DNA from: Pseudohalocynthiibacter aestuariivivens
Lineage (GTDB): Bacteria > Pseudomonadota > Alphaproteobacteria > Rhodobacterales > Rhodobacteraceae
Reading direction: 5' to 3'
Assembly: GCF_018457175.1 (NCBI RefSeq)
Contig: NZ_JAGFNU010000003.1
Coordinates: forward strand, 1 to 64,000
DNA length: 64,000 bases
The stretch's first letter is position 1. Each line of letters begins with the position of its first letter. Shown one piece after another: positions 45,729-55,154 of this stretch. Position numbers and translations under genes: made by a program. The notes under the pieces were generated by a model, which saw only the letters and a program-made list of their open reading frames with translations, was not told the origin of the DNA and made no database searches.

Positions 45729-47339
45729 ATGTCGAAACTCATATCATTGGAGCGCTACGCGGTGTTTTTAGGCGTCGCCCTTTTGACGGTTCTGTCTCTT
45801 GTTGCAGCATATTGGTTTGCTTGGATGCTGGTACCAGCCTTGTTTTTCGCAGCCCTCACCGCCCTTGGGGTTCATGATGTCACCCAGCCCCGCCATTCTA
45901 TTTTGCGAAATTACCCGGTGCTGGGGCATATGCGGTTCCTTTTTGAGGGTGTTCGCCCGGAAATCCGCCAATACCTGATCGAAAGCGATCAGGATGAAGA
46001 ACCCTTTAGCCGCGATGACCGTTCGCTTGTATACCAGCGCGCCAAAGGTGTGGAAGACAAACGTCCTTTTGGCACCCGTAAACGCGTTTATGACGCCGGA
46101 TACGCATGGCTCACGCATTCGATACAGCCCGTTCACCTGACAGATACAGATTTTCGGGTCAGAATTGGGAATGACGCCTGTAAAAAGCCTTATGATGCGT
46201 CGCTTTATAATATTTCCGCGATGAGTTTTGGTGCCCTTTCAGCGAATGCAATTCTGGCTTTGAACACCGGTGCGAAAATAGGCGGCTTCGCCCATGACAC
46301 GGGCGAAGGTGGGGTCAGCAGATACCACCGTGAAGGTGGCGGCGATCTGATTTATGAAGTTGGTTCAGGATATTTCGGGTGTCGCGCAGATGATGGAAGC
46401 TTTAACGCAGACAGGTTTGCAGAACAATCTGCAAGTGATCAGATTAAGATGATTGAAGTCAAACTCAGCCAGGGCGCTAAGCCCGGGCATGGGGGCATGT
46501 TGCCCGCCTCAAAAATCTCGCCCGAAATTGCCGAAGCGCGTGGGGTGCCGATGGGGCAGGACTGTGTCTCGCCAGCGTCGCACAGTGCTTTTTCCACACC
46601 GATAGAAATGATGGAGTTTCTGGATCTTTTGCGCGAAAGATCAGGTGGCAAACCCGTCGGATTCAAACTTTGTATCGGGCACCGGCGCGAATTCATGTGC
46701 ATCGTTAAAGCGATGCTGAAAACCGGCGTCGTGCCAGATTTCATTGTCGTTGATGGCACCGAAGGTGGCACGGGTGCTGCCCCTGTAGAATTTGCAAACC
46801 ACGTCGGAATGCCGATGACCGAAGGGCTGACTTTCGTTCACAACACGCTACGTGGTGCGGGATTGCGTGATCAGGTAAAAATTGGTGCTGCGGGCAAGCT
46901 GATCACCGCGTTCGACATTGCACGCGCATTGGCCCTTGGCGCAGATTGGGTGAATTCAGCGCGCGGCTTCATGTTCGCGATCGGCTGTATCCAGGCGCAG
47001 GCCTGCCATACCAACCACTGCCCGGTTGGTGTCGCAACCCAAGACCCGCTTCGTCAGCACGCGCTTGACGTGAACAACAAAAGCCAGCGTGTTGCCCGGT
47101 TTCATGACAACACACTTAAAGCGCTTGGAGAGATGGCAGGCGCCGCTGGCCTGTCAGATCCACGGCACTTCCTGCCGCATCATTTTATGACGCGCCAAAG
47201 CGATGCACAGATGGTCACAGGCGATGAAGCCTACCCCTATTTACCCGAAGGGTTCTTGCTGAAAAAAGGTGCAGACCAATCTGGCTACAAAGAGCGTTGG
47301 AACCGAGCGCGCGCAGAAAGTTTTCAGCCCGTTCAATAA
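45729..47339 (+). CDS. FMN-binding glutamate synthase family protein, membrane-anchored
   Basis: A 536-residue protein. Two N-terminal hydrophobic helices (residues about 12-48) anchor it to the membrane. The remainder is the FMN-binding barrel of glutamate synthase: YNISAMSFGALS, DTGEGGVSRYH, KLSQGAKPGHGG, DGTEGGTGAAP and CIQAQACHTNHCPVGVATQ, the 3Fe-4S cysteine motif. The glutaminase domain is absent, so it is not a full GOGAT. Such stand-alone proteins lack a proven role. Possibly an amine or glutamate-linked oxidoreductase; followed by a strong terminator. Confidence 0.88.
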   Translation: MSKLISLERYAVFLGVALLTVLSLVAAYWFAWMLVPALFFAALTALGVHDVTQPRHSILRNYPVLGHMRFLFEGVRPEIRQYLIESDQDEEPFSRDDRSLVYQRAKGVEDKRPFGTRKRVYDAGYAWLTHSIQPVHLTDTDFRVRIGNDACKKPYDASLYNISAMSFGALSANAILALNTGAKIGGFAHDTGEGGVSRYHREGGGDLIYEVGSGYFGCRADDGSFNADRFAEQSASDQIKMIEVKLSQGAKPGHGGMLPASKISPEIAEARGVPMGQDCVSPASHSAFSTPIEMMEFLDLLRERSGGKPVGFKLCIGHRREFMCIVKAMLKTGVVPDFIVVDGTEGGTGAAPVEFANHVGMPMTEGLTFVHNTLRGAGLRDQVKIGAAGKLITAFDIARALALGADWVNSARGFMFAIGCIQAQACHTNHCPVGVATQDPLRQHALDVNNKSQRVARFHDNTLKALGEMAGAAGLSDPRHFLPHHFMTRQSDAQMVTGDEAYPYLPEGFLLKKGADQSGYKERWNRARAESFQPVQ

Positions 47340-47341
47340 GA

Positions 47342-47371
47342 AAAAGGCGCATAGAACGCTATGCGCCTTTT
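47342..47371 (+). terminator. bidirectional rho-independent terminator
   Basis: AAAAGGCGCATAG and CTATGCGCCTTTT form a perfect 13-bp stem with an AACG loop, just after the stop at 47339. The A-run and T-run flank make it usable for both the plus-strand gene and the minus-strand aminotransferase that ends at 47400. Confidence 0.92.
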
Positions 47372-47399
47372 ATCAGAGAAGTTGCTTTTCAGGGGCGGT

Positions 47400-48779
47400 T
47401 TATTGCTCTGCAACGGCTGCAGTCAGCGCCTCTTCAAAGATACTCAAACCTTCTTCGATAATCTCATCAGACGCGGTCAATGGCACCATGATGCGAACCG
47501 CATTTCCGTGCATGCCACAAGACAGCAGGATCAGACCGCGTTTCAGCGCATGCGCACAAACCGATTTGGTCAGAGCAGCGTCTGGAGTTGCGGTTTCAAA
47601 ATCCGTTACGAACTCAACGGCAAGCATTGCGCCCAAACCGCGGATGTCCCACATCCGGTAGGGGGCAGCACGGGCACCAATTTCTGCAAAACGGCTGCGG
47701 AAATGTTCCCCAAGTGCTGTCGAGCGGGCCAAAAGCCCCTCTTCCTCGATTGCCTGAATCGCGGCAAGCGCGGCTGCACAGGCAACAGGGTTGCCACCGT
47801 AGGTTCCGCCAAGGCCACCGGGCGCCAGCGCGTCCATAACGTCGGCACGGCCAATGACACCAGCGATCGGATAGCCGCCCGCCATACTTTTGGCGACGGT
47901 GATAAGGTCAGGAACAACACCGGAATGCTCGATAGCGAACCATGTGCCGGTACGGCCGAACCCTGCCTGAACTTCATCAGCAATAAGCAGAATACCGTGT
48001 TTGTCGCAAATTCCGCGCAGGGCCTGCATCAGTTCGGTCGGGACAGGGTAGTACCCGCCCTCGCCCAGCACCGGCTCCAGAATAATTGCTGCAATACGAT
48101 CTGGCTGCGCATCTGTCAGGAAAAGATTTTCCAGCGCCGTCAAAGCATCAGCAACTGTAATGTCGTTGCGCTTGCTTGGGAACGGAGCACGGAAGACATC
48201 GGCAGGGAACGGGCCAACGTCCTTCTTATAAGGCGAAATCTTCCCGGTCATACCCAAGGTCAGCAGCGTGCGGCCATGATAGGCGCCGGTGAAGGCAATA
48301 ACACCTGTACGACCAGTTGCAGCACGCGCAATTTTGACCGCGTTCTCGACAGCTTCGGCACCTGTGGTCACCAGCAGCGTTTTCTTGGCAAAATCGCCGG
48401 GTGCGAGTGCATTCAGCTTTTCAGCAAGTGCAACATAAGGCTCGTAAGGTACAACCTGAAAGCTGGTGTGCGTGTAGTGATCTTCCTGGGCTTTCGCCGC
48501 CTCAACCACCTTCGGATGGCGATGACCCGTGTTCAAAACCGCAATGCCGCCAGCAAAGTCGATGTAGCGGTTGCCTTCAACATCCCATAGCTCTGCGTTT
48601 TCTGCGTGGCTTGCAAAAACAGGTGCCGCTGATGCAACCCCATGTGGTACCGCCGCCTGACGGCGCGCCAAAAGCGAAGCATTGGTTTTAGCGTCTGGCG
48701 TCGCGCTTGAAACAACCTCGATTTTGGCTTTTTTCTTCGCACGCGCTCTCGCGGGTTTCTCTTTCACAACATTTGCCAT
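47400..48779 (-). CDS. gabT: 4-aminobutyrate aminotransferase (GabT-like)
   Basis: A 459-residue class III aminotransferase. After a basic Ala/Lys-rich leader of about 35 residues come [48 protein letters not shown] and [15 protein letters not shown] with the PLP lysine. These agree with GabT/PuuE. It would convert 4-aminobutyrate to succinate semialdehyde, which fits putrescine breakdown. The divergent XRE-cupin regulator and inverted repeat upstream suggest substrate-induced control. The basic leader is unusual and may be an annotation overreach, although no better start is evident. Confidence 0.85.
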   Translation of the reverse strand: MANVVKEKPARARAKKKAKIEVVSSATPDAKTNASLLARRQAAVPHGVASAAPVFASHAENAELWDVEGNRYIDFAGGIAVLNTGHRHPKVVEAAKAQEDHYTHTSFQVVPYEPYVALAEKLNALAPGDFAKKTLLVTTGAEAVENAVKIARAATGRTGVIAFTGAYHGRTLLTLGMTGKISPYKKDVGPFPADVFRAPFPSKRNDITVADALTALENLFLTDAQPDRIAAIILEPVLGEGGYYPVPTELMQALRGICDKHGILLIADEVQAGFGRTGTWFAIEHSGVVPDLITVAKSMAGGYPIAGVIGRADVMDALAPGGLGGTYGGNPVACAAALAAIQAIEEEGLLARSTALGEHFRSRFAEIGARAAPYRMWDIRGLGAMLAVEFVTDFETATPDAALTKSVCAHALKRGLILLSCGMHGNAVRIMVPLTASDEIIEEGLSIFEEALTAAVAEQ

Positions 48780-48815
48780 AATAAACTTTCCTTCATAACG
48801 TGACGGCTTGAACTG

Positions 48816-48869
48816 TTTAGTATTTCAATACGGTGTTTATTTTAATTGTCAATCATGCGAAATACTAAA
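48816..48869. promoter_or_regulatory. inverted repeat upstream of gabT, probable regulator site
   Basis: TTTAGTATTTC (48816-48826) and GAAATACTAAA (48859-48869) are perfect 11-bp inverted copies. A further related CACTAAAAATAC follows near 48887. They lie in the 219-bp region shared by gabT and the XRE-cupin regulator gene. Confidence 0.65.
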
Positions 48870-48998
48870 ATAAATCGCGATTCAAAACACTAAAAATACT
48901 CTGTTTTGCTTTCCGCTTTGTCATTGTGATGCGGCAACGATAAATAATGCATTGAACAATATAAGAATTCAGGGTGTGATCCACAAAAGGCCAGTCAA

Positions 48999-49571
48999 TT
49001 GGATATCGGAAAAAAGCTACAATCTGTAAGAAAACAGCGCGGATTGTCTCAGCGGGAACTTGCTAGTCGGGCCGGTTTGACGAATGGCACAATCTCGTTG
49101 ATTGAGAAGAACAAGACCAGCCCTTCCATCGCATCGCTTAAAAGCCTGCTCGACGCCATTCCCATGAGCATGTCGGAATTCTTTTCTTCATTTGACGATG
49201 AAAACACGCCGAAGTATTTTTTCACCGCCAGCGAGTTCACCGAGATTGCGCCGCAAGTTTCAGGCGACAGCCCGGGGGCATCTGCACAGGTGTCTTTGAG
49301 GCAGATCGGCGGCTCATCCCATCACGCGCTACTGATGCTGTACGAAACCTACCCGCCTGAATCCGATACCGGTGTCGAACTTCTTTCGCATGAGGCGGAG
49401 GAAGCGGGTGTTGTCATAAGCGGTTCGATTGAAATCACCGTCAGCGATCAGGTTCGTGTTCTAAGCGCGGGGGATGGTTATATCTTTGACAGTCGCCTGC
49501 CGCACAGGTTTCGTAACACAGGCCAGCAGGAGTGCGTGATCGTAAGCGCCAGCACCCCTCCAACCTTCTAA
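48999..49571 (+). CDS. XRE-cupin regulator (PuuR-like)
   Basis: A 190-residue regulator. Residues 1-60 form an XRE-type helix-turn-helix (RGLSQRELASRAGLTNGTISLIEKNKTSPS); residues 110-185 form a cupin (HEAEEAGVVISGSIEITV, then GDGYIFDSRLPHRFRN). This is the layout of PuuR, the putrescine-utilisation repressor. Translation appears to start at TTG 48999, since no ATG lies before the helix-turn-helix in frame. Divergent from gabT, its likely target; convergent with the response regulator gene. Confidence 0.85.
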   Translation: MDIGKKLQSVRKQRGLSQRELASRAGLTNGTISLIEKNKTSPSIASLKSLLDAIPMSMSEFFSSFDDENTPKYFFTASEFTEIAPQVSGDSPGASAQVSLRQIGGSSHHALLMLYETYPPESDTGVELLSHEAEEAGVVISGSIEITVSDQVRVLSAGDGYIFDSRLPHRFRNTGQQECVIVSASTPPTF

Positions 49572-49578
49572 TCCGGCT

Positions 49579-50550
49579 TTAAGACACCCACCGATGTTTG
49601 TTTTCATAGGGCATGGTCTGCATGGGTTTTCCTGCAACACGCGTGATCGCCAGTTGAAAAATACGATCAGGGCTCTTTGAAAAACTAAGATGTGGCTTCA
49701 ACGGATCACCCATTGAAACGCTGACGACTGCTGGGGTTCCGTTGTCATAGCTCAGCTGCTTACTTTGAATAAGTTGCTGGGTATGCTGCTCCAGCAACTC
49801 GTGGCTTTCACGGCCCGAATTCTGGAAAATACAAACAAAGACGCCTTTTCCAACGTAGGACATCAGGAAAAAGCCCCTGGACATCAGTGTTTCGGATATA
49901 GCGCAGCCAACTTCTTTCACGAGACGCAAGAATTCCGAAGAGCTGCCCTGCGTGTGAATAATTTCGGCCTGATCGACCTTCACGGCAAAGATCGTTGAAT
50001 TGTAGAGCCGCGACTTGGAAAGTTGATTTAGGTAATTTGAAAGCACGTCATATTCGACCGCGCCCTCTATCATTTCCAGACTATTTGCATCCGAAAACTC
50101 CACTTTTGCGTCAGTTGAACCATCGGCTTGGCATGTTGGTTCGGAAAACTGACGAGTCCAGTTTTCTTTTTGCTCTGCAATCAGGTTTTCCGCCGCCAGA
50201 ATTTTTTCTCCAATTGCCATAACATCGAAGGGTTTTGTGACATAATCGGTAGCACCAGCAGCGAAGGCCTGATCGATGTAAGATTTGTCGTTCATTGCCG
50301 TCAGCATGAAGATTGGCGTTGTGCGATATCCGGGCAATGCACGGATTTTTCCACAAAGTTCGATCCCGCTCATTCCAGGCATCTGGATATCGAGAAACAG
50401 GCAGTCAAATCTGTCGTCTTCGTTTGCGATTGTCGTCAGTGCCTCTTCAGCAGACATGCTGATCGAAACGTCGTGATCCCCGCAATTCGACAAAAGCAAC
50501 GGTACTAGCTCTGCAATGAACTCGTCATCATCTACTGCCAGAACTTTCAT
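49579..50550 (-). CDS. response regulator with degenerate GGDEF-like output domain
   Basis: A 323-residue protein. The receiver domain spans residues 1-120 with Asp8/Asp9, phospho-acceptor Asp54 (FLDIQMPG), Thr84 and Lys106 (TKPFD). Residues about 165-305 run like a GGDEF fold (FAVKVDQAE, then SYVGKGVFVCIF, then VVSVSMG), but the signature GG[DE]EF is replaced by VGKGVF at 233-238, so cyclic-di-GMP synthesis is unlikely. The ATG at 50550 is preferred because the receiver begins there. No histidine kinase is encoded nearby. Confidence 0.75.
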   Translation of the reverse strand: MKVLAVDDDEFIAELVPLLLSNCGDHDVSISMSAEEALTTIANEDDRFDCLFLDIQMPGMSGIELCGKIRALPGYRTTPIFMLTAMNDKSYIDQAFAAGATDYVTKPFDVMAIGEKILAAENLIAEQKENWTRQFSEPTCQADGSTDAKVEFSDANSLEMIEGAVEYDVLSNYLNQLSKSRLYNSTIFAVKVDQAEIIHTQGSSSEFLRLVKEVGCAISETLMSRGFFLMSYVGKGVFVCIFQNSGRESHELLEQHTQQLIQSKQLSYDNGTPAVVSVSMGDPLKPHLSFSKSPDRIFQLAITRVAGKPMQTMPYENKHRWVS

Positions 50551-50766
50551 CCCTAAACTCCATAGTTGCATGCGCTGCATTTGGATTCAGCCTAGGGAAC
50601 AGTGCATAAATATTTATGGAGATATTGTGGCCTAATCGTGTTTTTGCCCGCCAATTCAAGGGTAAATACCGCTTTTCTAACCCTTTTTGATACGAGTTAC
50701 ACATTTTTCAGAACAAATCTCTGGCTCAGCATTTTGTCTGAACTTCAGGCTTTAGCAACAAAACAG

Positions 50767-52773
50767 CTAACGCTGGCGCCACGCTTCTGAACGCTTCAGA
50801 ATAGCGCGCGATCCCACGGCATGCAGTAATCTGGCCGCTGCGTTCGTGTAAAATATCATCATGCCCATAGCGGCGGCTGGTGCGATATCGCCTGCGTCAT
50901 CCATGTTCAGAACCGCGATAGACGCAAGTGCTGTATCGGTTGAATACAGGAACACCACAGCAGAAACCGTCGTCATCGCGTTCACAAACAGATAGATCGA
51001 GATGTTCAGTATTGCAGGCATACAGACCGGCACTGTGACTCGCGCAAAGAGCTTGTAAAATGGCTGCTTGAGTGACGAGGCCACGCTCTCGAATTCCGTA
51101 TCCATCTGCTTAAGGGCCGTCACCGCAGTCAGGTGAGAAACCGTGTAAAAGTGGGTCACTGTCGACACGACCAATATCGCCATCGTCCCGTAGATGAAAT
51201 TCAAAGGGTTCGCTGGGTTATTAAAGAAGAAGATGTAGGCAAGACCCAGAACCATGCCCGGAATGGCCATGGGCATCATCGCGAGCATCTGGAATCCTGA
51301 TCTGCCCTTGGTGAAATCGCTGGTTTTCTCGACCATGTAAGCCCCGAGGAAAACCACAACCGTTCCGACAAATGCAGTGAGAAGCCCCAGCTTGATCGAG
51401 TTTTTGTAGGCGGCCCACCCGCCCCCATCCATCCGGTCAAAGGCGTAGTTGTTCAGCGAAAGGCTCATATCATAGGGCCAGAACTTGATGAGCGCGGCCA
51501 TTTGGCAAATTCCGATGATACCCAGAATGAAAACTGCAACAAGGCTGCAGTAAAACAGCCAGCCGGTGTCTGCCTTGCGGTCTGGTTTTGGCTCGAACAC
51601 GACCGAGCGCGCAGTCAGACCCGCGACTTGTTTTTTCTGCACTTGCCGGTCAATTGCAAAGGCAAGCAAGGCTGGCAGCAAAAGCACAACAGACACAACC
51701 GCGCCCATTTCAAAGTTCTGCTGCCCGATCACCTGCTTGTAGATATCAACAGCCAGAACATTGAACTGCCCGCCGATAACCTTTGGCAGACCAAAATCGG
51801 TGATCACAAGGTTGAAGACAACAAAGGCCGCCGAGATCAGCCCATACCGCGCCCCGGGAATTGTGACGGTCCAGAACGTACGCCACCTGCTGGCCCGCAA
51901 GGATACCGCCGCTTCATAAAGTCGTGCATCAGAGATCGACAAGGCCGTGCCAATGATGAGCATTGCATGGGGAAATGTGAAGAAGACCGAACCAATCACA
52001 ATTCCGATAGGGCCATAGATGCTCTGCCCCATGAGCAATCCTTTCAGGATGCCCTGATTGCCGAACAAATAGACAAGCGCAATACCCGGCAAAAGGGATG
52101 GCACAAGAATGGGTGCCATCGCAACCAGCCTGAAGAAGCCTTTGTATTTCATGCAACTGCGGCTCAACGCGTAGGCAAACCAAAATGCAAGCGTCACTGT
52201 TATGATCGTTGAAACCGTCGCAATGAAAACCGAGTTTCCGATCGAACGGAACAATGCAGGGGTCGAAAAATAGCGCGTGAAGTTTGACATACCGCGGCTT
52301 TTGACCGGCCTTACAACGACCTTGCGAAAGGTGTTGCTGTCGACCTCCACGCTTTCGGTACCGACGTGCCGTTCTGATCCGACGAGAAAGACAGACTTTT
52401 CATCTGTTCCGGCAACACGGTACATCACCGGACTTCTGAAACTAAAGTCCGGAAAAAACTGCGTCAAACTCAGGCGGCCATCTCCCTTGGCCGCCATATC
52501 AGAATCGCCCAGCAAACCAAGTTCAGCGTTCAAATCTAATAATGTGACCGGGCCTGTTGTGAAATTGCCTTCCTCATCGCTCGCCTGAACGCTGAACTGG
52601 CTAAGATCGTAATTATACACCTCAAACGCTTTGGACAGCATCGCATAAAGCGGAAAAGCAAGGGTGATAATCAGGTAAAGCGCGATGACAACGATAAACC
52701 CACGTTGGATCAGCGCGTCCGTGCCAACCTTTTTACGTATCTTTGGACCCGGTATGGATTCGACAGAACTCAT
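50767..52773 (-). CDS. aepW: 2-aminoethylphosphonate ABC transporter, fused permease
   Basis: A 668-residue protein holding two permease units of six helices each, as in AepW/PhnU2. Each has an EAA-type loop (DARLYEAAVSLRASRWRTFWTVTIPG; TEFESVASSLKQPFYKLFARVTVP). An extra region of about 110 residues (55-165), between the first and second helix, should protrude into the periplasm. Starts within the aepV stop (4-nt overlap). Last gene of the AEP run. Confidence 0.85.
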   Translation of the reverse strand: MSSVESIPGPKIRKKVGTDALIQRGFIVVIALYLIITLAFPLYAMLSKAFEVYNYDLSQFSVQASDEEGNFTTGPVTLLDLNAELGLLGDSDMAAKGDGRLSLTQFFPDFSFRSPVMYRVAGTDEKSVFLVGSERHVGTESVEVDSNTFRKVVVRPVKSRGMSNFTRYFSTPALFRSIGNSVFIATVSTIITVTLAFWFAYALSRSCMKYKGFFRLVAMAPILVPSLLPGIALVYLFGNQGILKGLLMGQSIYGPIGIVIGSVFFTFPHAMLIIGTALSISDARLYEAAVSLRASRWRTFWTVTIPGARYGLISAAFVVFNLVITDFGLPKVIGGQFNVLAVDIYKQVIGQQNFEMGAVVSVVLLLPALLAFAIDRQVQKKQVAGLTARSVVFEPKPDRKADTGWLFYCSLVAVFILGIIGICQMAALIKFWPYDMSLSLNNYAFDRMDGGGWAAYKNSIKLGLLTAFVGTVVVFLGAYMVEKTSDFTKGRSGFQMLAMMPMAIPGMVLGLAYIFFFNNPANPLNFIYGTMAILVVSTVTHFYTVSHLTAVTALKQMDTEFESVASSLKQPFYKLFARVTVPVCMPAILNISIYLFVNAMTTVSAVVFLYSTDTALASIAVLNMDDAGDIAPAAAMGMMIFYTNAAARLLHAVGSRAILKRSEAWRQR

Positions 52774-53885
52774 TGTTCCGCCCCCGAGGTTTCAGAAAAG
52801 GCTTTCAGGCGATCAGCCGGAAGCTCAACTGTAATTTTTTCACCTACTGCCAAAGACAGCCGCCGAACCGCATTGATTGAAAAATCCGCCGTCAGATCCA
52901 GACCTTCGGCCTCTTCATCGGATACCGATGTGCGCCAGAAAGACCCCAGAAATTCCATTTCCTTTATCACCACGTCAAATGTGTTTTGCAGCGTTTCAAT
53001 CACATCAGGCGTACCCGGCAATCGCACGTCTTTGTCATGCGGAATAACGTCTTCGGGGCGAAGCGCGGCAATCACTTTGCTACCGGGTGCGAAATCACCC
53101 GTCCGGCACAGCAATGTCCTGTTTCCGACCCTGACTTCACCCTCTTTCGTCACTTCCGCGGGAACCTGGTTCATCTCGCCAATGAAATCCGCAACAAACA
53201 GCGACACCGGATCGGTATAAATTTCGGTGGGGGTGCCCACCTGTTCGATCACGCCGTGGTTCATCACGACGATCCTGTCTGCCATTGAGAGCGCTTCTTC
53301 CTGATCGTGGGTCACCATGACAGTTGTAACTTTGAGCTTTCTCTGCAGCTCTGTCATTTCGTGACGCAGGTGCACCCTTACTTTGGCATCTAGCGCTGAA
53401 AGTGGCTCATCCAATAGCAAAAGCCCCGGTGAGGTCGCGATTGCGCGGGCAAGCGCGATCCGTTGTTGTTGCCCCCCGGAAAGCTGTGCTGGGTATTTGT
53501 CACGTTGCTCGGGCAAGCCAATCAGTTGCAGCAACTCGTCGACCCGCTTTTTAACCTCTGCCTTGTTTTTTCCAGCGTTCTCGAGGCCAAAGGAGATATT
53601 CTCGCTGATCGTCAGGTTCGGGAAAAGTGCGTAGGACTGAAACACAATCCCAAAATCGCGCTCTGCTGGTGGAAGGTTCGAAACATCTTTTCCAGCCTGA
53701 TGAATGGTACCTGCAGTCTGAATATCAAGTCCGGCAATTGCCCTTAGCAGCGTGGTCTTGCCGCACCCTGATGGCCCGAGAAAACAAAGGAATTCACCTT
53801 CTATGACATCCAGAGAAATATCTCTGAGCGCGACGAATTGCCCAAAGGATTTCCATAAATCCCGGATTTTCAAGAATGTAGTCAT
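52770..53885 (-). CDS. aepV: 2-aminoethylphosphonate ABC transporter, ATP-binding protein
   Basis: A 371-residue ATPase: Walker A GPSGCGKTT, signature LSGGQQQRIALARA, Walker B LLLDEPLSALDA, D-loop histidine VMVTHDQEEA, then a C-terminal TOBE-like domain. The ATG at 53885 follows AGGAACTGCA; the alternative ATG at 53924 lies before that site. It follows aepX after a stem-loop and powers uptake of AEP. Confidence 0.88.
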   Translation of the reverse strand: MTTFLKIRDLWKSFGQFVALRDISLDVIEGEFLCFLGPSGCGKTTLLRAIAGLDIQTAGTIHQAGKDVSNLPPAERDFGIVFQSYALFPNLTISENISFGLENAGKNKAEVKKRVDELLQLIGLPEQRDKYPAQLSGGQQQRIALARAIATSPGLLLLDEPLSALDAKVRVHLRHEMTELQRKLKVTTVMVTHDQEEALSMADRIVVMNHGVIEQVGTPTEIYTDPVSLFVADFIGEMNQVPAEVTKEGEVRVGNRTLLCRTGDFAPGSKVIAALRPEDVIPHDKDVRLPGTPDVIETLQNTFDVVIKEMEFLGSFWRTSVSDEEAEGLDLTADFSINAVRRLSLAVGEKITVELPADRLKAFSETSGAEQ

Positions 53886-53968
53886 TGCAGTTCCTGTTGC
53901 TAAGCCACCGCAGAAATTTTTCATGCGATCAAAATGCGTTAAAGCTAAAGCGTGCTGGTTTTAGCGTT

Positions 53969-53996
53969 GGAGAGATCGGCAAAAACCGATCTCTCC
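53969..53996 (-). promoter_or_regulatory. stem-loop between aepX and aepV
   Basis: GGAGAGATCGG and CCGATCTCTCC form a perfect 11-bp stem with a CAAAAA loop, 15 bases after aepX. There is no downstream T-run. As between ugpB and ugpA, it likely boosts the binding-protein message relative to the ATPase and permease. Confidence 0.75.
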
Positions 53997-54011
53997 TGGT
54001 TTTCAAATCTC

Positions 54012-55028
54012 TTATTTTGGATCTGATTTTCCGTCATAACGGCTTTGCCATTCTTCAAGAATAGCGGAGCGGTTGTTTGCAGCGAATTCAAAATCATTAT
54101 CGATCATCATTTCTGCAAGGTTCTCTGGGAAATGCTCGACTGGTTGTGCAACGCCGGGATAAGCAACAACAGCATAGCCTGTGTTGTACATTTCGTTGGC
54201 AGCGCGCGTAATGCTCCAGTCAACCAAAGTCTGTGCAGCTTCAAGACTGTCAGTACCTGCAACAATTGCGGTTGCTTCCATGTCCCAACCTACACCTTCA
54301 GTTGGCACGATGATTTCGATCGGCGCGCCTGCTGCTTTGGATTTTGCACCGCGGAAGGCAAAGGAAATACCAATTGGTATTTCACCAGACGCTGCAAGCT
54401 TGCAAGGCGCGGAGCCGGAATGGGTGTAGCGTGCAATGTTGTTGTGCAGCCCATCCATATATTCCCAGCCGCCTTCTTCACCAAAGATTTGCAGCCAACT
54501 GGACACATCCAGAAAACCGGTTCCCGAAGAATTCGGGTTCGGCATAATCAAATGCCCTTCATAGACAGGGTCAAGCAAGTCTTGCCAGCTTGTCGGGACG
54601 GGTAAATCGAGCGCACCTGCTTCGACAGTATTGTAACAAATCGCAGCGACCCAGGCGTCCATGCCAACCCATTGGGGAGGGTCGCTTTGGTCTACGAACT
54701 TTGGATCAAGCAGCTCAACGCCCTCAGGCGCATAGGGCTCCAGCATGCCTTCAGATTTGAACAGCAGCAATGAGGTCGCAGCTAAGCCCCAAATCACGTC
54801 TGCTTGTGGGTTGTCTTTTTCAGCCAGCAGCTTGGCCGTAATGACACCCGTTGAATCACGCACCCAGTTGATCTGAATATCCGGGTGATCCGCATTAAAC
54901 ATTTCGGCGTATCGCGCAAGGTCTTCGGCTTCGACAGCCGTGTAGACCGTGAGCTCTTCGGCCAGCGCACCAGATGCGAGGCCAACAGCCAGTGCTGACG
55001 TTAATAGCCATTTTTTTGAATTGGTCAT
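54012..55028 (-). CDS. aepX: 2-aminoethylphosphonate ABC transporter, substrate-binding protein
   Basis: A 338-residue periplasmic protein with a signal peptide (residues 1-23, ending GALAEE). The mature part begins LTVYTAVEAEDLARYAEMF and contains DVIWGLAATSLLL, IMPNPNSSGTGFLDV and ISFAFRGAKSKAAGAPIEII, as in PhnS2/AepX-type binding proteins close to the Fe3+-binding family. Its neighbours are AEP catabolic genes, which supports the AEP assignment over iron. Confidence 0.85.
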   Translation of the reverse strand: MTNSKKWLLTSALAVGLASGALAEELTVYTAVEAEDLARYAEMFNADHPDIQINWVRDSTGVITAKLLAEKDNPQADVIWGLAATSLLLFKSEGMLEPYAPEGVELLDPKFVDQSDPPQWVGMDAWVAAICYNTVEAGALDLPVPTSWQDLLDPVYEGHLIMPNPNSSGTGFLDVSSWLQIFGEEGGWEYMDGLHNNIARYTHSGSAPCKLAASGEIPIGISFAFRGAKSKAAGAPIEIIVPTEGVGWDMEATAIVAGTDSLEAAQTLVDWSITRAANEMYNTGYAVVAYPGVAQPVEHFPENLAEMMIDNDFEFAANNRSAILEEWQSRYDGKSDPK

Positions 55029-55154
55029 CTCTCACTCCTTGAAGAACGATTCCGATGGGTGAATCCCACCTTGGTATTGTATTTTGATTATTGTGACAGC
55101 TTTACGATAACTAAAATCTATTATTCTTATCGTTCCATCAGCTGAACACATAAG

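Noticed and set aside
47361-48590. Plus-strand frame of 409 codons opposite gabT
   Set aside because: Antisense shadow of gabT with no motif or ribosome binding site.
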